Origin: Gracilaria gracilis
Lineage: Eukaryota; Rhodophyta; Florideophyceae; Gracilariales; Gracilariaceae
Assembly (NCBI GenBank): GCA_030374805.1
Contig: JARGSG010000121.1
Span: 1 to 64,000, forward strand
Direction: 5' to 3'
Length of the DNA stretch: 64,000 nucleotides
The translations under genes and the position numbers were made by a program. Under the pieces are notes generated by a model. That model did not search any database. It was not told where the DNA came from and was given only the letters and a program-made list of their open reading frames with translations. Of the stretch, positions 1-10,647 are shown in pieces. The stretch's first letter is position 1. Every line of letters begins with the position of its first letter.

Positions 1-17
1 CGCGCTATCTCAGAGTG

Positions 18-679
18 GCGAGATGTCTTTCTGCCAACCTAGGATGGTTCTGTAGCATTACCAATCCTGGAACTGCGCATGAGACATTCACTACCATTTG
101 GGTCATAGCCGGAATTGAAACCAATTTGGTGAGCCGTATCTTGTTTGAAACCGTTTCGGTGGGTATATTGAACCTCGGCTTCTCACGCCAACCATTTTTG
201 GTCTGCGTATTACCCAGTATGGCAATACGACCACCTTGACGGAGAGCGACCGTTCGGGACCCTGGCAAAATTGCCTTGACATGTTTGTCAATAAAGTTGG
301 TCCCGAGGATACAGTCTGTCGCCAAACGATCCACCACAAAGAAATTGAGCTTCACCTTCAAGGTTCCAAGTTGTACCACAGTGGTTAACATTCCTCTAAG
401 GTGCAGTGGGCGCTCATTAGCGTCCACCAGCGGGTTGATAGTCGGGGCAGGCCGAATGTTCCGCAAGACCGCATCGGGTATGACGCGAGCGTTTAGCACA
501 TTCGGACCGGCGCCGGTATCGAGTACACACGCAACGGGGACCTGTAGGTAATTGAGAAAGCTTACTGAAGCATTAACTTTATACTTATTGTACTTCATTA
601 GACACACCACACTGGGTACATCTGATTCTTCTTTTTCCACCATTAAGGTTTCCCGTTCCGGTATCGACGGGCCTTCCAA
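18..679 (-). pseudogene. retropepsin-like aspartic protease region of Gypsy copy A (pol N-terminus)
   Basis: The frame is open for about 220 codons and contains the aspartic-protease active-site motif DTGAGPNVL near residue 54 and a downstream ILGTNF motif, the usual hydrophobic-Gly signature of retropepsins. It would process the Gag-Pol polyprotein. It starts just after the gag stop, in the -1 frame relative to gag. The reading leaves the element at about position 18 and stops at once, so this is only the N-terminal piece of pol. Nearly the same protein is encoded at 43560-44228 and 53118-53728. Confidence 0.85.
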
Positions 680-699
680 TTCACGGTTAGGGGTGGCCC

Positions 700-2867
700 C
701 TACGCTAACCGTTCGGTGTTTTCCTGCTCCTCCTGAGCGGGACTGTCCTTCTCCAAGATTGGTGTTTCCTCGACGAGATGAACCTGAGATGGTGATGGTT
801 GAGCTTGTACCCTCTTTCCAGATCCATATAGGTTACGGTGGTTTTGCTGCCTGGCACTGATTAGATGTTCGCGCACCCCTGGGGGTATTTTGTCACATCT
901 GTTCGCCAGATGGTCTGGCGACAAACAGAGCCAGCAAACCAATCCACCTGTCTGGGGATCACGCATTGCCATAGAGGTAGGTCGGGTAACCGGATTGGTT
1001 GGTGCTGTAGCATATGAAGATGCTTGCGAACCACCCGTTGAGGTTTGTTGAGTGCTCGCCGCACTTGGTGGCGACCTTACCGAATCTGGTGGTACTGTCG
1101 ACGACCAATTACCAATGGAGGTGGCTCGTGACTGAGCCTGCGGCGCAGTTACGAGATGAACTGCCATTCCTGTTGGTACGCGAATGAGCGAGTCTCCCTC
1201 TGAGGTAGTGCTTTCTTCTAGCTCCAATACTGACTGTTTCGGGTTTATCCTTTGAGGTATGGGACGCCGACGGCTTCTTTCCGTGACGGAGAGTGTCGCC
1301 TAGTCCCTGGGCATAACGGGCAAGCCCATTATAGTCCACCTTACGGTTGTTCGCCAGGTAATTGCGTATCTGCGACCCGGATCGCTTTGTCGACATTGTC
1401 GGCAAAGAGCGACTTCAACCTACTAGTGGTAAAGACATTACCGCATCGGGTGGCCAGATTCCAAAGGCCCAACGAGAATTCCATTTCGGTTTGGCTAGAG
1501 CGTTGGCGATATGCCTGCACCTCAGCGTAACCTTCCTGGATAACCTCATCGGTAGCGTAAGTTTCCAACATGAAATTAACCACTTCTGGGTACGTCTCTA
1601 ACATCTCTGTCCCGTCTTCATCAACCGCCAGGGTATTTCCACGGAGCCTGCCTTGCAGCAAGTGGTAAGCTTGACCTTTAAGGTAAAACTGGAATAACCA
1701 CATGGCAGCGCCTTCGGAAAAACCATTTTGGTCGCATGCAATCTTGAACTTCTGTAGAAACTCAATTACCGCAATGGGATCATCACCTGTGAAGGTAGTA
1801 TCACCCATCTGGAAGCTGAGCTTCTTGTGGTGCTTGGTGATCTTCTGCGCAACCTCTTGGGTGTAAGCAGAGGATCGGTTTCTCAACCGATATGACCTAT
1901 AATCAACCGCTTTGGTGAACATATCGTTCAGCGGCTGACGCACCTCTAGGGTTGTATCGGTGTCCGAATCCGAGTCGGACGACTCGTACCGTTTCTTCTT
2001 ACCTTTACGGTCTCTCTTTGACGACTTCTTCGCCAACCTGTTCGGTTTCTTCTTGCGTCTACCTTTACGGTCATCATCCGACGATGAACCAGTATCGGTA
2101 TCGGAGCTCGAGGAATCGGGGTCAGAGTCGTAGCCGCGATTCTTTCCCTTTCTCCTCCTCCTTTCTTTACCCTTGCGGTTTCTTCTTCGTCGCCCCTCTT
2201 CTGGGTCAGACGAATCGTCCTCAGGTCCACCAGCCTTGGTGTCCTTTCGAACGTTACCTCCAATGGGTGGCAAGTACACGTCTCGAGGGCTCATCTCTAT
2301 ATGGCCCCTCTTGACCTTGCCTTAAACCTTGTAGGTACGCACTATCGGCCGGAATTGGCTTGATTGGTGCGGAAGAACCGGCAGGGATCCCTTGTGGTAT
2401 GCGAGTAACCCACATTTACCCCAGGGGTTTTGGCTTCCGCCATTCCTTCAGAAACCCAAAGGTCTTGAACCACTCGGTAGAAATGCTCCCGGGCACCCGT
2501 TAAGAGGTATGTTTCAACCAATTTAGGTATGCGTTGAGAGAGCTCGTGCACGGCTCGATCAACCACCAAGCGGGGTAACGGCGTCCATGTCCATTGAGGT
2601 CATAGCTTCATTAACCGTAGCGGTAAAAAGAGCTTTCGCTCGATCTTCCAATTGGGGCCAAAGGTCCTCAACCGTTGTCGGCAAATCCTTGTTAGGTTCA
2701 GGAGCCAACGGTGGCTGAGTGCCCGTATCCTTTGAGGTTCCGGCCCGAGGTTGCCGAAGCAACTCCTCGGGATTATCCAGAATGGGTTTAGCGGCCGAAG
2801 CCGCAGCAGAACCCTTGTGGCTAGGTGGCGCGCTAGAGCCACGAGTAATCCTTTTAGGTCTTTCCAT
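700..2867 (-). pseudogene. gag of Gypsy copy A, broken by four frameshifts
   Basis: Compared with the intact 720-codon gag at 44249-46411, this copy is read in pieces: 2867 to about 2575, 2569 to about 2405, 2294 to about 1375, and 1227 to 700. Each break is one extra G or C in a short G/C run (near 2575, 2408, 1378 and 1240). Gag would form the particle core. Visible parts are an Arg/Lys- and Asp/Ser-rich linker (about 1950-2230), a capsid-like helical region, and a CX2CX4HX4C zinc knuckle near 950 that is intact here. The ATG at 2867-2865 matches the starts of the other two copies. Confidence 0.85.
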
Positions 2868-3000
2868 AGTGACCAATAGTGGTATCCAATTGCTTCGCGA
2901 GTATTCCTACGAAACCAAATAGGTGTGTGAACTTCCAGAATCCTTTCGAATGTCTTCTGTTCACCAGTAAAGGTACGACAAAAACCAAGAAACTTCTAAG

Positions 3001-3011
3001 TCGGGAGACCA
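3001..3011 (-). promoter_or_regulatory. primer-binding site of Gypsy copy A
   Basis: On the minus strand the sequence TGGTCTCCCGA begins three bases after the LTR end. It starts with TGG, as expected for pairing with the CCA tail of a tRNA, and is identical in copies B and C. The tRNA that ends this way was not identified. Confidence 0.7.
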
Positions 3012-3014
3012 AAA

Positions 3015-3523
3015 TGTCGTACAAATACCGATAAGGTGTGGGGTCCGCCTGGGTAGAGGGAGCGCGCGAGGGCTCAACCTAAAGGGGAAAAACACACAAC
3101 CAATATGGTAGTAGGGCACCTGAAACCCGCAGGGGCAAACGGCGGGGCAACTAGTCTAGACCGTGTAGGTGTACGGTAGTAGACGTCGACGCGCGGTAAA
3201 ACCTGAATAGTAATAGAGTAGCAAGTGACCAAGATGGTATAGTTACTGCCCTAATGGTGCCTGACTTTACAATACCCAAGGGGGAAGGCGAGGTGCACCG
3301 TAATATATACAAGGTGCACCGACGCCGATCTCCCATGTGGGCATGACGTCACCGGCTGCACCCATGACCTACTGTCATGGGCCAGCAATGCTAAGCCTAT
3401 CCTAGACTATAAATTAGAAATTAGAAATTATAAAATACAGAATACCAATTGGGTACAGTGCAGCCAGCAAGGCGCACCAGTAGCCCACGTGGCACCAACC
3501 CAATGAGGTCTCATTGTACTACA
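3015..3523 (-). repeat. 5' LTR of Gypsy copy A (509 bp)
   Basis: The LTR begins TGTAGTAC and ends GTACGACA on the minus strand. Direct copies lie at 35474-35981, 46559-47067 and 56059-56566. It contains the bZIP-type palindrome TGACGTCA and a GCCCATGAC hairpin-type inverted repeat. Confidence 0.92.
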
Positions 3524-4682
3524 TCCGTAACAGTGGCGGCAAGTGCCGCCACTTATATACGGCTGACAAATTGCACTAGAATATCTAAGTACATGGCACG
3601 CCGACCAACACTACCCACGTGTACCCCCGTGGAACTCTTGCAACGGCGCATCCGGTAATCGGGCGCGGGCACACACGTGTCCCGCTAATTTTACCCTTCA
3701 TAGGCAGATCCCTAATTTGGGCCAAATAGGCAAATAGACTTCATAATAGTGGGAAGTTCAGGTGAAAATAACAGCGGATATATGAGTGGCATCCCCCTCA
3801 GTCCCTGCCAAGGGCAAGTGCTCTACACCACACACCGACTTACCACCTGAAGCCGGTTCTGCCTTTACATTTCAGGATCTCTTTTTTTCTTGCCTTCAGA
3901 CCCGCCTCTCCTGGCATTCACCGAAAGCTATGATTAAAGACACACAAAGAGCCACATCTTTCGATGACTAGAAGGGTCCGCTGTAACGCATTAGACCAAA
4001 TGTAGAGAGCGGAACCTCCCTTGAAACAAGTTTGGCTCTGACACCCAATCAAAGGAAGTCTAACATACGGTTTCCCACTTTACTGGACTAGTCGTATAGC
4101 CTGACTACTGCCCAACTTGTGAGCACCATCAGCCTTTTGGAGCTTATATCCCACGGACGTATTTTGGTGGTTTCCCGCTTGCGGAAAGTGCATTACAATA
4201 TAGGCTGTAAGCCACGGCACGAGTGTTTTAAGTACCGAAACAGGGACTTTAACAATTTGGTGTACACGGATTGTAGTTACTACCAGGTAGGCTTTCTTTT
4301 TGTTTCAAACCACCCAGAGGGGAATCGCAAGCCAATTTGATACTGTTTTCGTTTGTTGAACGTGCATGAGAAGATTTGTTTCGTTTTGGAGAATAAATGT
4401 CTCGTCGTAAGGGGGGCATGGTGCACACTAAGCCTTTACTTCATGGGTGCTAATTTTCCCGTGCACACGGTTCACTCATGATTGAGATGGCTCTTCTTCA
4501 TATCGGAGCGTTCTGGCCGCTTATATGCGTTGGAGACTGCGTCTCGCTCATTTGCCATATAATGTATTGGAAATAAAGAAAGGACAAATATTTTTCGAGC
4601 ACATTAATTTTAAATCTACTCGATCCAGCAAGTACGAAGTTATACTAGCTACCATTTTGAAGTTTTTGGCACTTTTTTGACC
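3524..4682. other. no gene recognised
   Basis: About 1.2 kb between Gypsy copy A and the piggyBac element. Only short, unconvincing reading frames are present. Apart from the hairpin at its left edge I see no recognisable gene or repeat. Confidence 0.5.
3532..3553. repeat. perfect hairpin next to the LTR
   Basis: AGTGGCGGCA and its exact reverse complement are separated by two bases. It lies 9 bp outside the LTR end, within outer CCGTA/TACGG arms. Confidence 0.6.
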
Positions 4683-4706
4683 TAGTGCTGGTCCGCCTGA
4701 CAAGGG
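4683..4706. repeat. terminus of a TTAA-type non-autonomous element
   Basis: The end GGTCCGCCTGACAAGGG directly abuts the TTAA at 4707-4710. It matches the right termini at 30635-30657 and 52896-52919. The left end of this copy was not found. The same TTAA is the left target site of the piggyBac element that follows. Confidence 0.6.
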
Positions 4707-4710
4707 TTAA

Positions 4711-4734
4711 CCCTTTTGAACCTAAAATTTTTTG
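4711..4734 (+). repeat. left terminal inverted repeat of piggyBac element
   Basis: Begins CCC directly after TTAA. About 20 of 24 positions match the reverse complement of 8038-8061. Confidence 0.8.
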
Positions 4735-4969
4735 TCTAGTGAAATAGACGTAAGACTCTATCTTGATTGGTTCACGAATGGAACAACTCGTTACCAGGTT
4801 GCCATGTGTTTCGAAAATTATGTCTACATCAGTAGACATAAAAGCAACGAGTAGCAACTGGTCATTTGAAAACAATCTCCCAACTATGGCCAATAGGTGT
4901 AGAGGATAAGGAGCCTTTTTGTCTCAAACACGAGCTTGTTTTATTGTTCCTATTGACAGTACGTAATGT

Positions 4970-7114
4970 GTGCACCGTACTGAAGCCTCTAAAACCCGAA
5001 CGCAACATGTGTCCGCCAAAACGTGCGGACTCTGTTCTTATCTGATCGCAACTGCTCCATACCAACCTTTTCATGATACTCTGAATGTACTACAATCGGA
5101 ACCTATGAATCTCCACCAAGATGACGAAACAGCGTATGCCTCGAACATCAAAGAGTTCACATTTGATTGCGCCGGTGAAACATACTTTGAGGAACACGAG
5201 GAGGAGAAGTTCGAAGTTACAGCTCTTGCATGCGCTGAGCAGCAAGGACTTTATGAGATGGTGCCTTATTGCGGACATTGGAAAGAAAAAAGTGGTCTTT
5301 ATTTGATGAAGGAGCAGCTAATAAGAAGGTCCTTTTGCCAAAGAAAAGAACTAGGGTTTTTCAATCTGTTTCTGAACAGTACTTATCTGCAATGCATGAG
5401 AATGTGGACCAGCCGACAGTTGATAAAGGAAGGTAAACGATCTAAGTCTCTCAGAATGGAGGAGTTATTGGCCTATCTTGGTCTTGAACTGGCTACCTCT
5501 GTGCACAGTTTGAACCGTTTACGAGACTATTGGTGCTCTTCTGACCTCTTGGGTATTCCATTCTTCAAAAAGACAATGGGTAGAGATGCGTTTCTGAACA
5601 TTAGAGCAGCACTACGATTGTATCCAGCATATGATTCTGACTTGGCAAAAGCCGATCCGCTATGGCACAGTCGTCAACTTCTTGAACATTTTCTTCGAAA
5701 TGCTGCAACGATGGCTGTACCGGTTGGGGTCAGTTCGTTAGATGAAAAGACACTACGCTGCAAGGGGCGTACTGCAGCTCGCTCTTATATGAAGAGCAAA
5801 CCAATGAAATTCGGGATTCGCTTTTATTCAGTAGTTGGCTGGGAACACGCATATCTACATAGTCTACAAGACAATGGATCCGGGAATAAGACAGGACAAT
5901 CTCCAGTGGATAGGTACACGAATTTTTTTCGTGGGCTTCGTGGGGCAGTTGAGCGTAAAGTGAATGGAAAACTTGTTCCGAAAAACAAACCATCCGCTCT
6001 GTGGTGTAATCAAATGGCCCACCAAACATATCTTTACTCTACTCCTGCTGCTGAGCGGCTGATAGTTATGGATAAATTCTATACGAGGCATGTTTTAGGG
6101 CGTCAATTGGCTTCACTCAGCGACGGGGAATGCAAAATTCTAGGGACCATACGATTCAACAACGTAGATGCAGCAAACCGGCCTGCCTTGAAAGAAGCTA
6201 TCGAAAGTATGAAGCACGCGAACCGTGGTGACTGGCGATTAGTTCAGGATTTCAATCGAGCGGAGGGACAAAACTCTACGGTTTTGGTGGCATAGAAGTC
6301 AGGGTTTGTGGTTTTCAAAGATCGCACTGTCGTGGTTTTCTATACTAACGATCTGAAGGACACGCCTCGCAATCGTATCAATCAACCAGATGATCACGCT
6401 GTTCGCTGTATACATGGTTTGGCGCCGTTGATGCGGTGCACTGGAGAAGAATCTTTGCGCCGAACTACTTTACAAGCGCCTTGTATTATTGTGGCTTATA
6501 ACCTTTTCATGAACGGTGTTGATCGGTACTATCAGTTCCGTTCGACCAGCCCTACAATGCGAAAGGAGCGACGTGTGACCATGAGTTTTCTCACCTTCGT
6601 ACTGGACGCAAGCATTCTAAATGCCCATGCGTTACTCAAGGCGATAACGAGTCCTGGTGAGCGTATAATTGATGGCAGTGTAATGGAACAACGAATAATA
6701 CATCAACTAGTAGCGGAGCACCCCGAATATCAACAACAACGAGCATCTCTTACACCTCTAACCTCAGGTATAGAGGCTTCGAACGGTCCTTCACATGCCA
6801 CAATCTCAGGAAAAATGCCGCATATTCTATTGTAAACAAATCCGACGAAGAGCGTCCACTGCGTACTGTGTAACCTCTTGTCTTCGAACGGCAGAGGAAA
6901 ATACACAATGCTCTCGTGCAGCGTCTGTTGCCGGGGATTCCACGTAAATTGTTTTACATTCTATCACTACAAGCATATATTTGGTGACTCTCGTTCTGAT
7001 ATATACGAAGCAATCATCTCTGCAGAAAGAGCTCAACTATCCAAAAGGCATCGCAAGAGGATCAACAAGGCAACAGCCACAATATCAAACGCCAGACTCA
7101 TCTCGAAAAAATAA
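4970..7114 (+). pseudogene. piggyBac transposase (DDE_Tnp_1_7 type), two in-frame stops
   Basis: One reading frame of 715 codons encodes a cut-and-paste transposase. The catalytic Asp triad is visible as D258 (SSLDEKTLRCKGR), D368 (VMDKFYTRHVLGRQ) and D451 (FKDRTVVVFYTND). The C-terminus has the family's cysteine-rich zinc domain (two CX2C pairs, then HVNC and FYHY, about residues 634-665). The frame is broken by TAG at 6293-6295, just before the third catalytic block, and by TAA at 6833-6835, just before the zinc domain. No frameshift is needed anywhere. A later start (M at about 5105) is possible. This is most simply a recently inactivated copy; stop readthrough cannot be excluded. Confidence 0.85.
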
Positions 7115-7116
7115 AG

Positions 7117-7530
7117 TTACTCCTGTTTGAATCCCATGTATGCACCATCTTTGTCGGGCCATATGCGACGAATACCTTCAAGAATGCATAAAGGTAGCTG
7201 AACTCTATTTCCTTTCCCAAGAAAACCATACTTTTCGTATGTATACACCTGATAGGCTCTCTTACGCGCTTTGTTGTTTGTTGTGGACAAACTATTGTCG
7301 GGGTACTCCAGAATAGTTTTCTCTACCACCACTGCCCCGTACCGCCACCAACAACATGGAGTCTCTCCACACCTGCGGCAGGCAACATTCTCATTATGTG
7401 GAGTAACTTGCGGAATATTGATTTGAGAAGCAATAGTTTGGGTATCTTCATTGCTGCTTTCCCTACCGTGTTGTGGAGGCTCTAAGCTGTGCCTTGGAAA
7501 CAGCTTACTAATTTCACGTTGTTCTCGCAA
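7117..7530 (-). CDS. small ORF with P2X7 C-terminal-like domain inside the piggyBac element
   Basis: The 137-codon frame runs towards the transposase and stops 2 bp past its end. It has a Cys cluster (CRRCGETPCCWW) followed by a pattern with YEKYGFLGKGNRVQLPLC, IRRIWPD and a final YMGFK. This spacing recalls the P2RX7_C-like domain found as stand-alone ORFs and in transposons of many eukaryotes. I recognise the pattern but could not search it. No ATG precedes the domain; the open frame continues upstream to a stop near 7650. Either an upstream exon is missing or the gene is decayed. Confidence 0.45.
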   Translation of the reverse strand: MREQREISKLFPRHSLEPPQHGRESSNEDTQTIASQINIPQVTPHNENVACRRCGETPCCWWRYGAVVVEKTILEYPDNSLSTTNNKARKRAYQVYTYEKYGFLGKGNRVQLPLCILEGIRRIWPDKDGAYMGFKQE

Positions 7531-8037
7531 AGGAGTTTCTATATTAGCAAGTTTGTTAGGTTCATTTTTGTCATCGAGTAGTCCTTGTTGAATCTTATTG
7601 GCGCTATCCAGGTCCTTAGTAGTACAGCACTCTCCGGTTTCTCTCTGTTATGTCTGCATTTGAACACACAGTTTCGAGCCAGCGACGTCCGCTTACAATC
7701 TGAGTGTCATAGAAACTCGTCTGTCGTTCTTCGCAACCTCTGCCTGACGGTGGCGACGATGGTTTGCAAGACGGAAAGCCCGTAGACTTAGATGAGAGGC
7801 ACTGCAATACCTTAGCAATTGTCGAATAGCCAAATGCGGACTGTCGTGATCAGAAAAGGACGTGGGAAGTAGATGAGCTGAGACAAGAGACAAAGGTCCT
7901 GCAATCGCTCAAAGTGCACATCAAGAGTTGACTGAAAAATGTGCACTACTGAAGTATTTTCTAAAGCAATCTGCACCACAAACTGGCATCTTTCAAGTGA
8001 TCTAATTGGCTCTTGGCTATGTCTAGGGTTATGGACA

Positions 8038-8061
8038 TAAAGAATTTCAGGTCCAAAAGGG
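8038..8061 (-). repeat. right terminal inverted repeat of piggyBac element
   Basis: Ends GGTCCAAAAGGG immediately before TTAA at 8062-8065; inverted partner of 4711-4734. Confidence 0.8.
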
Positions 8062-8065
8062 TTAA

Positions 8066-10259
8066 GAAAGAACACTTCAACAGTTACACACAATGAGGTT
8101 TACGTACTATACCAATCAGAGTTTTCTGCATAATACATGCTAATACATTTTTCCGTGGGTGGCTCCCTGGCTAATTTATAGGCAGTGGATGGATTCTTTC
8201 AAAGAAAAGCATATTTAGAAGCCTTTAAAAGCTTGTTTTAGGTAGTTCAAACCTACAATTGGGTACAACCTTAAAACGTACCCGTTAATTTTTAGAATTT
8301 ACTCGGTAGTTCTGTATACCAAGCGAGCTTCGTAAAGCTCTGACAAAGACATGGTATAATCAGTAGAAAGCTCGGAGTGCCTGACAACAAGAGCGTGCGG
8401 GAAATAATGAAAGTAGTTTTATATTGCGAAGCCATTCAAAGTTATTGTAAAAAGTACTGCAAGATTGTCGCTAAAACTAAATAACAACAGTAAAGTTTTT
8501 TCAAAAGAAAACTAACTACAGTACACAATTATCTCGTGCGACGTCAGTTTCTGTAGCACAATTGAAATAGCAGTGCATCTTGCATGTAAGGTGAAAGCTT
8601 ACTTTGGTTGAAAACCAGTTGCCATAACTTATGACTTGAAGAAAAAACAAAAATTATAAGTTAGGCTGTCAAGTTAGCGATACTAAAAACGTGTTTGGCG
8701 CTAGATATTTATTTGTTTATGTATGTCTCTTTGAACTAATATAACTTTATAGAGTTCGAATAGTTCTCCTTACTTATGAAACTCAATTTATCTGAACGTG
8801 TTCAGTTTCAAAACTTATACTGTTTTAATTTTTTCAAAAACTTCGTTTTTGTAAAACCTGTACGTTTTACAACAAAAAATATAATTTACTGGTTGTACTA
8901 ACATTTAAAACATTTGTACTTGTGAATACGCATAAGAAGAAAGAACAAACCTATACGAGGCTGCTCCGCTGAAAGCTGCTAACTTAGAAACTTATACGCC
9001 TAACATTTAAGCCTAAATAGTTGTTTAAAAAGTTTTGTTTTAACAAAACGGCGACAAAATACTTTCGTCTTCTCAGCGCGTAGCACAAATTTGTAACTTT
9101 CAGTTTACACCAAAAGTCAAGTTTTTGCTTTGAATTTGTGGATTGTTGGTTGTGCGATTGCAAGCTGTGTTTGACTTTATTTTAAAAATTCAAAATGACA
9201 GTCGTGTCCTGAAGAGTAGTTTTATTATCAGCGCTTCAAAAAGCTGGCTTCTCGTACAAAATGGTCGCAAAGCTCTTTTGAGAACAGTTTTGATTGTGAA
9301 AAAGGACTTTTTTTTGGAATTGTTTTTTAGGATGCTAAGCAAAAACTCATTTGAGCTTTCGTTTTATCTACTTTAATTTGCTAATGTACTTTGCATATGA
9401 AAGGTTTAAAATAGTCTTTAGAGATAGGCGTTATTTTACACTACCAAACATTTGGTGCGAAGAAGATAAAATCTTTGTACAGGGTTAGTATGAAGAAAAA
9501 GAAATTTTGGAGTCAAACTGGTTACAAAGCCAAATCTGGGAAACTCTGGATGTTTTTCTCCTTGCATTCTCATTTGTTGGTACTAAAATGATTCAAACGG
9601 GTGTCTGTTTAGATAGACAGAAAAATGCGCCGTGTGACACGGCGCATTTGTAGATCAAAATATTCAGCTCAGTGGCATTACTTTTGAAATAGCTGTAAGC
9701 TTTATATATAAGCGGTAGATTTTGCCACACCCGCCAATTTCGAAAAAGATCACCAAAAACATGCAGACCTCTAATTTTTAAGCAGATTTTGATTGAGAAT
9801 TGTGTACTTTAGATCAAAACACCTAGCTTTGCTTCCGTAGTCGGAGCTTTGCGATTATACTGCAGCAGTTCTCAATATACATTGAAATCGCGCCTTCCAT
9901 CCCGACTTCAAGGTTTTCCCGCATGCTCCAGGTGAAATCCTCTCTCTTCCTGGAACCAGGGTGGGGGTAACGACCACTGGTCCGACCATGAGAAACGCAC
10001 CGGTCTGAAGATCAGTCTCGTTCTTCAACTGTCTTCCGAGAGCAAAAAAAAATAGTTATTGGACGAGTCCCGAGTTTCAAAGAGATTTTTGATATGCTAA
10101 GCCATAAGATCAAGATTAAAGAAGCATTAACTCATTCTTTCACTTTATCCCAGCAGAAGGCCGCTTATGTTAGGGGCCTTCTGCGTACACATGTGTGTAG
10201 AGTACATCAGTGTCCTTTTACATTGTGAGGGTCACAATTATCATTCATTCCATTTAATA
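8066..10259. other. AT-rich intergenic DNA, no gene recognised
   Basis: About 2.2 kb with only short frames and frequent A/T runs. It contains a perfect 12-bp hairpin with a 3-nt loop (9623-9649) and a 10-bp hairpin with a 12-nt loop (10153-10184). Confidence 0.6.
9623..9649. repeat. perfect 12-bp hairpin, loop TGA
   Basis: AAATGCGCCGTG and its exact reverse complement flank a 3-base loop. This is a GC-rich island inside very AT-rich DNA. Confidence 0.75.
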
Positions 10260-10647
10260 CACATTTGTTTTTAAGGATCAACCGGAACTGAGTCTGCATT
10301 ACCGGTCGCAATAAATTAGGTGTACTTTCAACTGATTTTTCTTTTTATACTTCTGATGACACACATGGCATTCAAATGTCTCGGAAGTTGGCGCATCCTT
10401 CTCGGTTTGATGCCTTTGATGTGACTCTGCAGCTGTGTAACCAAACCAAGTGTGTAGACATGGAGAAAGAGGTTCGATGCCCTCAAGTTTTACTGAGGGC
10501 GGTGAGAAACTATCTTAAGTACTGTAGTGGTTCTACCAAACCACCAGCTACGAGTAGAATGCTAACTGCGTAGGGTGCTCTCACAATTCAGGTACTTGTG
10601 TCTGAATTGGGGAAGACCGTTTTGGGTCCCAACAGCAGCGCCTACGC

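Larger units (their letters stand above)
18..3523 (-). mobile_element. Ty3/gypsy element copy A, 5' portion (LTR-gag-protease)
   Basis: Reading on the minus strand from 3523 downwards there is a 509-bp LTR, a primer-binding site, a gag gene and a protease region. The same blocks recur at 42807-47067 (copy B) and 53118-56566 (copy C). Similarity to copy B stops at about position 18, so the rest of pol is missing here. The break may be a real truncation or a junction with something left of the window. Gag carries four single-base frameshifts, so the copy is dead. The identity as Ty3/gypsy rests on copy B, where reverse transcriptase, RNase H, integrase and chromodomain follow in the gypsy order. 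Confidence 0.88.
4711..8061 (+). mobile_element. piggyBac-type DNA transposon, both ends present (3.35 kb)
   Basis: The element is bounded by TTAA at 4707-4710 and 8062-8065, the target site duplicated by piggyBac transposases. Its left end CCCTTTTGAACCTAAAATTT is an imperfect inverted match of the right end (rc CCCTTTTGGACCTGAAATTC). Inside are a DDE transposase frame on the plus strand (4970-7114) and a small ORF on the minus strand (7117-7530). Both ends are preserved, but the transposase has two stop codons. It may still be mobilised by an intact relative. Confidence 0.85.
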
